A program made the translations under genes and the position numbers. From positions 170,642 through 234,641 of the forward strand of contig JADGMX010000010.1 in assembly GCA_015234525.1 (NCBI GenBank): DNA of 64,000 bases. The letters are read 5' to 3'. The stretch comes from Flavobacterium sp. (GTDB lineage Bacteria > Bacteroidota > Bacteroidia > Flavobacteriales > Flavobacteriaceae). Below the pieces are notes generated by a model. It ran no database searches. It saw only the letters and a program-made list of their open reading frames with translations, and was not told the origin of the DNA. Shown here piece by piece: positions 43,901-52,846 of this stretch (its first letter is position 1; each line of letters begins with the position of its first letter).

Positions 43901-45505
43901 TTATTTTTTCTTTTTCGTCTTGGCCATTTTCTCTGCCATCAGAAGTGCGTTGTATGCATTTACGATTTTGCCTGATTTTGAAGCCTCTGTAAATGGTTTT
44001 TGCTCGCTGGTAGAACCAAGTTCAACAACATGAGTCATTGGAGTTCCTGAATCCATTAGAATCGTTTTTACTTGTGCCGCCGTAAGGCTTGGGTAATAAG
44101 AGCGGATAAGCGAAGCTACACCGGCTGCGTTAGGCGATGCCATTGAAGTTCCCTGGTGATATACGTATTTGTTGTTTGGAACGGTTGCGTAAATGTCTTT
44201 TCCCGGTGCGAAGATATCAACGTTGCTTTTCCCGTAATTTGAGAAACTTGCAACCATTTCGCTTCCCAATGTCGGTGCCAATGCTCCGATGGTAATCAGG
44301 TTGTTTGAGATTTCTTTAACACCGTCTTCAGAATCATTGGGGAAATTGTTGTTGCCGGGAAGATCGATATTATGACCATCATTTCCAGCTGCGTGAACGA
44401 TCAACACATCTTTTGATGCGGCGTATTTGATAGCGTCAAAAACCCATTGCTTCTGAGGCGAGAAACTTTTTCCGAAACTTCCGTTGATCACTTTTGCTCC
44501 ATTATCAACCGCATATCTGATTGCAAGAGCAATATCTTTATCATATTCATCACCGTTTGGTACAGCGCGAATAGCCATAATCTCAACGTTGTTCGCTACG
44601 CCATCGCCACCTTTGCCGTTATTTCTGATTTGTGCGATAATTCCAGCAACGTGTGTTCCGTGGTCAGCATCTTCTTTATTCAAACCTATCACATTGTTGT
44701 TGCCGTATTTTGTGTCTTTAATGTCATTTACATTATCACCAACAACTTTTCGGCCATCAAAATCTAAGTTTAGGTTGACGTTGATCATGTCGTTGATCTG
44801 TTTTTTGAAACCGTCAAGTTCTTCTCTGAAGTTTGGTCCGGTTTGCTCGATGATGCTAAGCATAATCATCTGCGATTGCGCCAATTGCTGGGTGTTGGGT
44901 TGAATAGCGCGAATCTCTTCGACAGTGTAATCCTCTTTTTTCAAATGTTCTGAAATAGTGTTCAAGGCATTGAAAATAAAGTCAACTTGTTGCTTGCCGC
45001 CCATTGCTTCAGCGTACTTTTCGTCGTAAGCAGCTTTTGCAGCTTTGTAAGTTTCCGATCCGTCATCGCCTTTTTTAACGATACGGGTCATTTCCAGTTG
45101 TTCGTCGTTGGCATCACCGAGGAAGTTCCAACCGTGCACATCATCAATATATCCGTTTTTGTCGTCATCAACACCATTACCGGCGATCTCTTTTTTATTA
45201 ATCCACACTACTGATTGTAAATCTTCGTGCTCGATATCAACACCTGAATCGATGACGGCAACAATAATTTTTTCTGCTTTTCTGTCTTTCAGAAGTTCGG
45301 CGTAAGCGCGATCGACACTCATTCCAGGAAGTGAGTCTTTAGCTAAGTCGAGGTGACTCCATCTTTCGCGTTCGATTTGGGTAAGTTCGCTTTTTTTGGC
45401 AGGAAACGTACTGTAATCAATTTTTTGAGAAGCCTTTTGCGCGTTTCCGGCATTGAAGGCTAAAACTGCAAACGCAGTCAGGCAAATATTATTAATTAGC
45501 TTCAT
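43901..45505 (-). CDS. Secreted S8 subtilisin-like serine protease with large insertion
   Basis: A 534-residue subtilase. A signal peptide spans about residues 1-22. The catalytic triad is visible: Asp86 in VAVIDSGVD, His282 in DHGTHVAG, and Ser454 in GTSMASP; the oxyanion Asn lies in HAAGNDGH near 375. About 195 residues separate Asp and His, compared with about 30 in subtilisin; the insertion is mostly helical and charged. There is no C-terminal T9SS tail, just a basic Lys-rich end, so it probably remains periplasmic or uses another route. It is a single gene. Confidence 0.92.
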   Translation of the reverse strand: MKLINNICLTAFAVLAFNAGNAQKASQKIDYSTFPAKKSELTQIERERWSHLDLAKDSLPGMSVDRAYAELLKDRKAEKIIVAVIDSGVDIEHEDLQSVVWINKKEIAGNGVDDDKNGYIDDVHGWNFLGDANDEQLEMTRIVKKGDDGSETYKAAKAAYDEKYAEAMGGKQQVDFIFNALNTISEHLKKEDYTVEEIRAIQPNTQQLAQSQMIMLSIIEQTGPNFREELDGFKKQINDMINVNLNLDFDGRKVVGDNVNDIKDTKYGNNNVIGLNKEDADHGTHVAGIIAQIRNNGKGGDGVANNVEIMAIRAVPNGDEYDKDIALAIRYAVDNGAKVINGSFGKSFSPQKQWVFDAIKYAASKDVLIVHAAGNDGHNIDLPGNNNFPNDSEDGVKEISNNLITIGALAPTLGSEMVASFSNYGKSNVDIFAPGKDIYATVPNNKYVYHQGTSMASPNAAGVASLIRSYYPSLTAAQVKTILMDSGTPMTHVVELGSTSEQKPFTEASKSGKIVNAYNALLMAEKMAKTKKKK

Positions 45506-45560
45506 AATGTGATTTTAGAGTAAATATGTCTTGAATTAATTAGTTTGTTACAAATGATAG

Positions 45561-46421
45561 TTATGAGAAAATCTCGTTGAAAGCAAAGCGTTCTTTCAAT
45601 CTGACACCGCGCTCGGTCATCTCAACGGTGATGATTTCATTGTGAGCGTCGTGTTCCAGAAAGAGGTAGTAGTTATTTTGAGCGGCCTCGGCCAGGAATT
45701 TTTCTTTTTCGGGAAGTGTTAACAATGGCCTGGTATCGTAACCCATAACATAGGGAAGAGGAAGGTGTCCGGCGGTTGGCAAAAGATCGGCCATAAAGCA
45801 AAGTGTTTTGTCCTGATAGGTGATTTTGGGGATCATCATTTTTTCAGTGTGGCCGTCAGCAAAGAAAATGCCAAAGCCAAGTTCCGACTTTCCGACTTCA
45901 TCGGTTTGACCTCTTTCAATAAAATTAAGCTGACCACTTTCCTGCATCGGCAAAATGTTCTCAGTCAAAAAAGAGGCTTTTTCACGTGGATTCGGTTTAA
46001 CTGCCCATTCCCAATGATTTTCATTCGACCAAAATTTAGCATTTTTAAATTTTGGCTCATAACCCGTGCGATCTTTATTCCACTTGATGCTACCGCCGCA
46101 ATGATCGAAATGTAAGTGAGTCATAAACACATCGGTAATGTCATCCGTTGAAAAACCTGCGTCAGACAACGACTTCTCGAGCGAGTGCGGGCCCCAAAGC
46201 GAATAATAACCAAAAAATTTATCGGATTGTTTATCGCCCATGCCGGTATCGATCAGTATCAGTCTGTTGCCGTCTTCGATCAACATACAGCGCGCTGCCA
46301 ATTCAATTAAGTTGTTGGAATCGGCCGGATTGGTTTTATTCCAAATTGTTTTTGGAACAACGCCAAACATCGCTCCGCCGTCGAGTTTAAAATTACCACT
46401 TTCAATAGGATAGATCTTCAT
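45561..46421 (-). CDS. MBL-fold metallohydrolase
   Basis: A 286-residue metallo-beta-lactamase-fold hydrolase. The zinc motif THLHFDHCGG is at about residues 101-110, preceded by LILIDTGMGDK near 54-64. A later conserved His is in FADGHTEKMM near 191-200, and the terminal LFLEHDAHNEI near 252-262 has the last ligand His. It resembles lactonase/phosphohydrolase members (such as AHL-lactonase relatives), but the substrate is not determinable. It is divergent from the suf cluster. Confidence 0.87.
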   Translation of the reverse strand: MKIYPIESGNFKLDGGAMFGVVPKTIWNKTNPADSNNLIELAARCMLIEDGNRLILIDTGMGDKQSDKFFGYYSLWGPHSLEKSLSDAGFSTDDITDVFMTHLHFDHCGGSIKWNKDRTGYEPKFKNAKFWSNENHWEWAVKPNPREKASFLTENILPMQESGQLNFIERGQTDEVGKSELGFGIFFADGHTEKMMIPKITYQDKTLCFMADLLPTAGHLPLPYVMGYDTRPLLTLPEKEKFLAEAAQNNYYLFLEHDAHNEIITVEMTERGVRLKERFAFNEIFS

Positions 46422-46544
46422 TTCTGATAAGACTAAAAAAAATTAGCCGCCAAAGTACAAAATTTGCTGAAAGACATAGTCAAACGTTATGATTCCATTA
46501 GTTATAAAAATGTTAGTCGAGTCGGCAAACCACAAATATTGTAA

Positions 46545-46552
46545 TATCTTTG
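46545..46552 (+). promoter_or_regulatory. -7 box of the suf operon
   Basis: TATCTTTG matches TAnnTTTG, 29 bp before the sufA-like ATG at 46582. No TTG at the correct distance; a TTG at 46540 is too close. Confidence 0.48.
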
Positions 46553-46581
46553 CAGTTAATTTAGACAAAATCAATATAACA

Positions 46582-46911
46582 ATGATAAAGGTTTCAGATA
46601 CAGCACGAAAAAAAATCGTCGGTCTGATGGCTGACGAAGGGTTTGATGCCGTGACGGATTACGTTCGCGTTGGCGTGAAGAGTGGCGGTTGTTCGGGACT
46701 TTCATACGAACTTAAGTTTGATAACGCTATCGGAGAAAACGATAAAGTGTTTGAAGACAACGATATAAAGGTAGCAGTCGAGAAAAAAAGTTTCCTCTAT
46801 TTAGCGGGAACTATTTTGGAATACTCGGGCGGACTAAACGGAAAAGGATTTGTTTTTAATAATCCAAACGCAAATCGCACGTGCGGTTGCGGCGAGAGTT
46901 TTTCGCTATAA
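46582..46911 (+). CDS. sufA: A-type iron-sulfur carrier (SufA/IscA-like)
   Basis: A 109-residue A-type carrier that receives Fe-S clusters from the scaffold and passes them to apoproteins. The three conserved cysteines are visible: Cys37 in SGGCSGL and Cys101/Cys103 in TCGCGES. The ATG at 46582 places the family start IKVSDTARKKI at the N-terminus; the longer in-frame start at 46489 lies before the promoter. The gene opens the suf cluster, with sufB 37 bp downstream, so the symbol sufA rests on context. Confidence 0.9.
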   Translation: MIKVSDTARKKIVGLMADEGFDAVTDYVRVGVKSGGCSGLSYELKFDNAIGENDKVFEDNDIKVAVEKKSFLYLAGTILEYSGGLNGKGFVFNNPNANRTCGCGESFSL

Positions 46912-46948
46912 TCAAAGTTGGTCATTCAACTGAATTTAAAAACAAAGC

Positions 46949-48397
46949 ATGTCAAAATATACAGAAGAAGAACTTAAGATAGAATTAGAAACCAAGGAAT
47001 ATGAATACGGTTTCTATACTGATATCGAGTCTGAGACGTTCAACATCGGACTTGACGAAGACATCGTACGTGCGATTTCGCTGAAAAAAGAGGAGCCTGA
47101 ATGGATGACCGAATGGCGAATCGAAGCATTTCGCGCCTGGAAGGAAATGAAAGAGCCGGATTGGGCAAATGTCAGTTATGAAAAACCCGATTTTCAGGCG
47201 ATAGCTTATTATTCAGCACCGAAAAAGAAAGACAAATACGCTAGTCTTGATGAGGTTGATCCGGAACTTTTGGAAACGTTTAAAAAACTCGGTATTTCCC
47301 TTGACGAACAAAAGCAGCTTGCCGGAGTAGCAATGGATATTGTTGTTGATTCGGTTTCAGTGGCTACAACTTTTAAGAAGACCCTTGGCGAGCGAGGCAT
47401 TATCTTCTGCTCAATTTCTGAAGCGATCAAAGAACATCCTGAACTCGTTCAAAAATATCTCGGAACCGTTGTTCCTCAGCGTGACAATTTTTATGCAGCT
47501 TTAAATTCTGCCGTTTTCTCTGATGGGTCGTTCTGTTATATTCCGAAAGGCGTTAAGTGTCCGATGGAACTTTCAACTTATTTCAGAATTAATCAGGCTG
47601 GAACCGGTCAGTTTGAGCGCACATTGGTTATTGCCGATGAAGACAGTTATGTGTCATACCTCGAAGGTTGTACTGCGCCAAGTCGGGATGAAAACCAACT
47701 TCATGCTGCCGTTGTCGAACTTATCGCGCTTGACGGTGCTGAAATTAAATATTCGACCGTGCAAAACTGGTATCCGGGAAATAAGGAAGGAAAAGGCGGA
47801 GTTTATAATTTCGTTACCAAACGCGGAATCTGCGAGAAAAACGCCAAAATCTCATGGACGCAAGTCGAGACCGGATCAGCTGTTACCTGGAAGTATCCTT
47901 CTTGCATTTTGAAAGGCGATAATTCGGTTGGCGAATTCTACTCGATTGCGGTAACCAATAATTTTCAGCAAGCAGATACCGGGACGAAAATGATCCACTT
48001 GGGTAAAAACACCAAATCGACCATTATATCAAAAGGTATTTCAGCCGGTCGCTCGCAGAATAGCTACCGCGGGTTGGTTCAGATTGGTGGACGTGCTGAA
48101 AATGCCCGTAACTTCTCACAATGTGATTCGCTGTTGATGGGAAATAACTGTGGTGCTCACACTTTTCCATATATTGAAAGTAAAAATTCGACTGCGATTA
48201 TCGAACATGAAGCGACGACGAGTAAAATCGGCGAAGACCAGGTGTTTTATTGCAATCAGCGAGGAATTCCGACTGAAAAGGCAATTGCACTTATCGTGAA
48301 CGGTTTTAGTAAAGATGTGTTGAATAAACTTCCGATGGAATTTGCCGTTGAAGCTCAAAAACTACTGGAAATTTCGCTTGAGGGAAGCGTTGGATAA
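46949..48397 (+). CDS. sufB: SufB Fe-S cluster scaffold protein
   Basis: SufB, with SufC and SufD, forms the scaffold on which Fe-S clusters are built. The 482-residue protein is typical. It has [19 protein letters not shown] near residues 197-215, [15 protein letters not shown] near 230-244 with a conserved Cys, [15 protein letters not shown] near 304-318, [13 protein letters not shown] near 368, and [17 protein letters not shown] near 390. The order sufA-B-C-D matches Bacteroidota suf loci. Confidence 0.97.
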   Translation: MSKYTEEELKIELETKEYEYGFYTDIESETFNIGLDEDIVRAISLKKEEPEWMTEWRIEAFRAWKEMKEPDWANVSYEKPDFQAIAYYSAPKKKDKYASLDEVDPELLETFKKLGISLDEQKQLAGVAMDIVVDSVSVATTFKKTLGERGIIFCSISEAIKEHPELVQKYLGTVVPQRDNFYAALNSAVFSDGSFCYIPKGVKCPMELSTYFRINQAGTGQFERTLVIADEDSYVSYLEGCTAPSRDENQLHAAVVELIALDGAEIKYSTVQNWYPGNKEGKGGVYNFVTKRGICEKNAKISWTQVETGSAVTWKYPSCILKGDNSVGEFYSIAVTNNFQQADTGTKMIHLGKNTKSTIISKGISAGRSQNSYRGLVQIGGRAENARNFSQCDSLLMGNNCGAHTFPYIESKNSTAIIEHEATTSKIGEDQVFYCNQRGIPTEKAIALIVNGFSKDVLNKLPMEFAVEAQKLLEISLEGSVG

Positions 48398-48462
48398 TAA
48401 ATAATTTGAATCAATTTAATTGTTGACAATCAGTTGATTGCGCTTTTAATTTAATAGAAACT

Positions 48463-49221
48463 ATGTTAAGAATCAAGAATTTACACGCCGGTATTGAAGG
48501 CAAAGATATATTACGCGGAATCGACCTTGAGATAAAAGCCGGTGAAGTTCACGCGATCATGGGTCCGAATGGTTCAGGAAAGAGTACACTTTCTGCCGTA
48601 ATCGCCGGAAACGAAAACTATGAAGTTACCGAAGGTCAGGTTTTTCTGGAAGATGAAGATTTAGCTGATTTATCGCCGGAAGAGCGCGCGCACAAAGGTA
48701 TCTTTCTTTCGTTTCAGTATCCGGTGGAAATTCCGGGTGTTTCGGTCACCAACTTTATGCGGACTGCAATTAATGAGTCGCGCAAAGCTCGTGGACTGGA
48801 AGAAATGCCTGCAAACGAGATGTTGAAAGTAATCCGTGAAAAATCGGAACTGCTCGAGATCGATCGTAAATTTTTGTCGCGTTCACTTAATGAAGGTTTT
48901 TCGGGTGGCGAGAAAAAGCGAAACGAAATCTTTCAAATGGCGATGCTTGAACCGAAATTGGCCATCCTGGATGAAACCGACTCCGGACTCGACATTGATG
49001 CCCTGCGAATCGTTGCGAACGGCGTCAATAAATTGAAAAGCGAGAATAACGCGATTTTAGTAATCACGCACTATCAAAGACTTTTAGATTATATCGTTCC
49101 AGATTTTGTTCATGTTTTATACAACGGAAAGATTGTAAAATCAGGCGGTAAAGAACTTGCCTACGAATTAGAAGAAAAAGGTTATGACTGGATCAAATCG
49201 GCTCATAGCGCCGTACTTTAA
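48463..49221 (+). CDS. sufC: SufC ATPase
   Basis: ABC-type ATPase of the SufBCD scaffold. In the 252-residue protein the Walker A GPNGSGKST is at 34-42, the Q-loop in SFQYPVEIPG near 85-94, the signature SGGEKKRNE near 146-154, and Walker B LAILDETDSGLD near 166-177 with the family's characteristic DETDSGLD. It has the normal length. It lies 65 bp after sufB and 9 bp before sufD. Confidence 0.97.
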   Translation: MLRIKNLHAGIEGKDILRGIDLEIKAGEVHAIMGPNGSGKSTLSAVIAGNENYEVTEGQVFLEDEDLADLSPEERAHKGIFLSFQYPVEIPGVSVTNFMRTAINESRKARGLEEMPANEMLKVIREKSELLEIDRKFLSRSLNEGFSGGEKKRNEIFQMAMLEPKLAILDETDSGLDIDALRIVANGVNKLKSENNAILVITHYQRLLDYIVPDFVHVLYNGKIVKSGGKELAYELEEKGYDWIKSAHSAVL

Positions 49222-49230
49222 CTCTGACCT

Positions 49231-50547
49231 ATGGATTTAAAAGAAAAATTACTTTCGTCTTTTATGGCTTTTGAGGAACGCGTGGATGTAAATTCTGATT
49301 TGCATGACATTCGGACTTCAGCCATAAAGAACTTTGAAGCTAAAGGCTTTCCGACCAAAAAGGAAGAAGCCTGGAAATATACATCGTTAAATTCTGTCCT
49401 TAAGAACGATTTTACCGTATTTCCGAAACAGGATCATACGGTTGAATTCAGCGAAGTCAAGAAATATTTTCTACATGAAATCGACACGTACAAGGTGGTT
49501 TTCGTGGACGGAATTTTCAGCTCCTTTTTGTCGTCAACTACGCATGAAGGACTTGATGTTTGCTTGATGTCATCGGCACTGAATAAGCCGAAATACAAAA
49601 GCATCATCGATGAATATTTCAACCAAATTGCCAATAAAGAAGAATCGCTGACAGCATTAAACACGGCCTTCGCAAATGAAGGAGCGTATATTAACATCCC
49701 AAAAAATAAGGTTGCGGACAAGCCAATCGAAATTTTATACTTGTCGACCGGGAAAGAAAATGCGTTGATGATTCAGCCTCGTAATCTTGTTGTAGCCAAC
49801 GAGAATTCGCACGTTCAAATCATCGAGCGTCACCAAAGCCTAAACGAAAATCCGGTTTTGACCAACACGGTGACCGAAATTTTTGCGGCGAAAAGTGCTC
49901 ATGTCGACTATTATAAAATTCAAAATGATGTTGAGCAAGCATCATTGATTGACAATACATACATCGCTCAGAAAGATACCAGTAATGTTTCGGTTCATAC
50001 GTTTTCATTTGGAGGCAATCTGATGCGAAACAACCTGAACTTCTATCATCAGGGCGAACGCATTGAAAGCACGTTAAAAGGCATTACGATTATCGGCGAC
50101 AAGCAACATGTTGATCATCATACTTTGGTGCAACACGCAACGCCAAATTGTGTCAGCCACCAAAACTACAAAGGGATTTTCAACGACAATTCCACCGGAG
50201 TTTTCAACGGAAAAATCTATGTGGAACGTGAAGCGCAAAAAACCGACGCGTTCCAGCAAAACAACAACATTTTGTTAAGCGATAAGGCGACGATTAATGC
50301 CAAACCGCAACTTGAAATCTTTGCTGATGACGTAAAATGTTCGCACGGATGTACTATTGGCCAACTGGATGAAAAGGCGATGTTTTACATGCAATCGCGC
50401 GGGATTCCACAAAAAGAAGCAAAAGCGTTATTGATGTATGCGTTTTCTAATGAAGTGATCGAAAGCATCAAAATTCCGGAATTGAAAAGCAGAATTACAA
50501 AGATTATCGCGACGAAACTCGGTGTGAAAATGGGTTTTGATCTTTAA
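49231..50547 (+). CDS. sufD: SufD scaffold subunit
   Basis: A 438-residue partner of SufB. It has the SufBD core: the N-terminal KKEEAWKYTSL segment (residues 45-55), the beta-helix repeats, FSFGGNLMRNNLNFYH near 257-272, and YKGIFNDNSTGVFNGKIYVEREAQKTDA near the C-terminal third, with CSHGCTIGQLDEKAMFYMQSRG near 370-391. The HGCTxGxL signature distinguishes SufD/SufB. A strong terminator follows 20 bp after its stop. Confidence 0.96.
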   Translation: MDLKEKLLSSFMAFEERVDVNSDLHDIRTSAIKNFEAKGFPTKKEEAWKYTSLNSVLKNDFTVFPKQDHTVEFSEVKKYFLHEIDTYKVVFVDGIFSSFLSSTTHEGLDVCLMSSALNKPKYKSIIDEYFNQIANKEESLTALNTAFANEGAYINIPKNKVADKPIEILYLSTGKENALMIQPRNLVVANENSHVQIIERHQSLNENPVLTNTVTEIFAAKSAHVDYYKIQNDVEQASLIDNTYIAQKDTSNVSVHTFSFGGNLMRNNLNFYHQGERIESTLKGITIIGDKQHVDHHTLVQHATPNCVSHQNYKGIFNDNSTGVFNGKIYVEREAQKTDAFQQNNNILLSDKATINAKPQLEIFADDVKCSHGCTIGQLDEKAMFYMQSRGIPQKEAKALLMYAFSNEVIESIKIPELKSRITKIIATKLGVKMGFDL

Positions 50548-50566
50548 GAAATAGATTCACTGGAAG

Positions 50567-50595
50567 AGCTCGTCATTATGGCGGGCTTTTTTTTT
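50567..50595 (+). terminator. Intrinsic terminator after sufD
   Basis: AGCTCGTC and GGCGGGCT pair (two G-U) around a 5-nt loop, followed by nine or more T residues. The T run overlaps the -33 TTG of the next promoter. Confidence 0.8.
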
Positions 50596-50626
50596 GGGTG
50601 AAAGCATCAATTTTCAACTATATTTG
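50594..50626 (+). promoter_or_regulatory. Promoter of the membrane-protein pair (TTG-N22-TATATTTG)
   Basis: TTG at 50594-50596, then 22 bp, then TATATTTG at 50619-50626, matching the Bacteroidota consensus. The ATG at 50631 is only 4 bp after the box, so the transcript may be leaderless. Confidence 0.58.
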
Positions 50627-50630
50627 AGTT

Positions 50631-51608
50631 ATGAAGAAGCACAAAATCGCTTTAGCACAGAGTCTTTTACGTCAAAATTTCATTACTGAAAGACAGTTTT
50701 CTGCTATCGAAGATTTTCACCACAAAGACTTCTTTTCGGTACGAACTGAATTGTTAAGCCTGATGTATATTGCCGTGCTGATGATTGCATCGGCCTCCGG
50801 TGTGCTGATTTATCAGAATATCGACAGCGTCGGCCATATGGTCCTTATAGCGCTAATCGGTGTTGCCGCAGTGATTTGTATTTATATCTCTTTTAAACGA
50901 TCACGCAGTTTTTCATACGTGCAGACAAGTTTCGAAAATCCGATTTACGATTACTTGGTTTTACTCGGAACGCTTCTTACATGTTCACTAATCGGCTATC
51001 TTCAGTTTCAGTATAATGCGTTCGGACAAAATTTAAGCTTGGCCACGCTGATTGCAAGCATAGTATCATTTGGATTAGCGTACTATTTCGACAACAGAGC
51101 ATCATTATCAATTGCAGTTACCTCGCTGGCGGCATTTGTCGGCATTACTATTACGCCAAAAGCAGTCATTGAAAACAATGTATATTTAGACGAGTCATTA
51201 ACGTTCTACGGACTTGCGCTGTCGGTGATTTTATTACTAGCCGCCTATTTCAGCGTTGAAAAAAGTATAAAAAGTCATTTCGCGATTATTTACGTCTCAT
51301 TTGCTATGCATTTAGCCGGAATATGCGCAATTATTGGCATGTTTGAACCCACGTGGATTATCGTCATTCTGATATTCGCCGCGATTTCATGGGTTAATAA
51401 CAAGTTCAGTTATCAGCTAAAATCTGTAACCATTTTCGCGTTTAATATTATTTATTCTGGGATAATACTGACCATCGCATTGACTAAATTATTCGAACAT
51501 GCACCAGAAATTTTGATGTTTCTTCTGATTTACGCCACGCCGGTTTACTTTGCCGGACTTATTTATGTCCTTACGATTTCGATTTTGAAATTTAAAAAGC
51601 AATTATGA
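50631..51608 (+). CDS. Polytopic membrane protein (DUF2157-like), gene 1 of pair
   Basis: A 325-residue integral membrane protein. The first 40 residues are soluble (FITERQFSAIEDF resembles the N-terminal helix of DUF2157), followed by about nine to ten hydrophobic helices from residue 42 to the end, with almost no long loops. Function unknown. It sits in the suf locus but has its own promoter and a terminator before it. Its stop overlaps the next start in an ATGA junction, so the two membrane genes are coupled. Confidence 0.72.
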   Translation: MKKHKIALAQSLLRQNFITERQFSAIEDFHHKDFFSVRTELLSLMYIAVLMIASASGVLIYQNIDSVGHMVLIALIGVAAVICIYISFKRSRSFSYVQTSFENPIYDYLVLLGTLLTCSLIGYLQFQYNAFGQNLSLATLIASIVSFGLAYYFDNRASLSIAVTSLAAFVGITITPKAVIENNVYLDESLTFYGLALSVILLLAAYFSVEKSIKSHFAIIYVSFAMHLAGICAIIGMFEPTWIIVILIFAAISWVNNKFSYQLKSVTIFAFNIIYSGIILTIALTKLFEHAPEILMFLLIYATPVYFAGLIYVLTISILKFKKQL

Positions 51609-52765
51609 CAGCGGTTGATAGAAATTTGCTCGAAAACGAGCTTTTGCAGACGGAAACTCGCAATTTGGTCGGCCGCAACCTGATGTCGGAATTGCAGCAG
51701 CAAAAGGTTGTTGAAAATTTAAAAGTTCCGCAGATCAATCGGAATTACTGGCTTAGAATTCTCTTTTTTGGACTTGGACTATTTGCTTATGGGTCATCTA
51801 GTGGCCTCCTGACCACGCTAACTTTGGAAGTTTTTCCGGGAAATTATGAGATTGTCTTACTTATCGGCGGATTGATAGGTGTTGTTTGCACCGAATTGCT
51901 CTGTAGAAGCGGGTACTACCGACAAGGCCTAGACGATGCTTTTTTGTTATCTGCGCAATGTCAGCTGATTTTTGGCTTCGGAATTATCACAGAAAATGTT
52001 CTTCTTACTTCTATTGCTGCGTTTTTTATCGGATTGATTTTCTTTTTCAGATATGTGAATAGCCTAAGCGGATTAATTGCGATCGTCGGATTTACAGCCA
52101 TATTTGTGGCATTGATCATGGAATACAAGATATTGCCGGTGGCGACTTTGCCATTTGTGATGTTTCTGGTCTCGATGATGATCTATGCGGTCTATTCTAG
52201 TTTTTATTTGTCCGATCAATCGCTTATCTACAGAAACCGGATGTACTTGATCAAAATTTTTAGTCTGTTGCTTTTCTACTTTTCGGTGAATTACTTAGTG
52301 GTTCGGGAGTTGTCAGAATCGCTTTTAAATGTTGTTCTCAAACCGGGTGAAGACATTTCATTTTCATGGGTTTTCTATATTCTGACATTCCTGATTCCGA
52401 TTGCTTTTGTTATCGTCGGTGTTAAAATGCGAGATCGGATGATGCTTTATGCCGGAATGTTGACTTTTGCATTCTCCGTGTTTACCATTCGATTTTATTA
52501 CGAGTTTATGCCGGTTGAAACATTAGTGTTAATTTGCGGGTTAATGCTCTTAGGAGCAGCTTATTTTAGTATCATGAAAATCCGACATCGCGTCAGCGGA
52601 CTTTCATTTTTACCCGACAACTCGGATGATAATGAATCATTGATGGTCGCTCAGGCGATAATTGCCAATTCGGTTACAAGTCAGGAACAACCCGCAACTG
52701 CAGATTCGCCTATAAAGTTTGGCGGTGGCGGTTTCAGCGGCGGTGGCGCGGGCGAATCGTTCTGA
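51605..52765 (+). CDS. Polytopic membrane protein with Gly-rich tail, gene 2 of pair
   Basis: A 386-residue membrane protein. A soluble acidic N-terminus (about 45 residues, ETRNLVGRNLMSELQQ) precedes about ten hydrophobic helices. The tail is cytoplasmic or exposed and ends in FGGGGFSGGGAGESF, which resembles the Gly-rich C-termini of TPM-domain proteins. Function unknown. Overlap of 4 bp with the preceding gene suggests the two work together. I see no catalytic motif. Confidence 0.72.
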   Translation: MTAVDRNLLENELLQTETRNLVGRNLMSELQQQKVVENLKVPQINRNYWLRILFFGLGLFAYGSSSGLLTTLTLEVFPGNYEIVLLIGGLIGVVCTELLCRSGYYRQGLDDAFLLSAQCQLIFGFGIITENVLLTSIAAFFIGLIFFFRYVNSLSGLIAIVGFTAIFVALIMEYKILPVATLPFVMFLVSMMIYAVYSSFYLSDQSLIYRNRMYLIKIFSLLLFYFSVNYLVVRELSESLLNVVLKPGEDISFSWVFYILTFLIPIAFVIVGVKMRDRMMLYAGMLTFAFSVFTIRFYYEFMPVETLVLICGLMLLGAAYFSIMKIRHRVSGLSFLPDNSDDNESLMVAQAIIANSVTSQEQPATADSPIKFGGGGFSGGGAGESF

Positions 52766-52791
52766 TACCGGGCCAAACAAATAACATAATA

Positions 52792-52825
52792 TTGAGGATA
52801 ATGCCTCTTTGTTTTAGTATTTTTG
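52792..52825 (+). promoter_or_regulatory. Promoter of sufS (TTG-N23-TATTTTTG)
   Basis: TTG at 52792-52794, 23 bp, then TATTTTTG at 52818-52825, 21 bp before the sufS ATG. A weak GAGG/CCTC hairpin with T-rich tail overlaps it and might end the upstream transcript. Confidence 0.5.
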
Positions 52826-52846
52826 CGTTAACTTTTTTTCCACCTG

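Noticed and set aside
45972..45987. CACGTG in the MBL gene (TTTTTCACGTGGATTC)
   Set aside because: About 12 of 16 matches and within coding sequence; background level.
52793..52815. Hairpin GAGG/CCTC before sufS as a terminator
   Set aside because: Only a 4-bp stem; it overlaps the promoter and was not listed as a terminator on its own.
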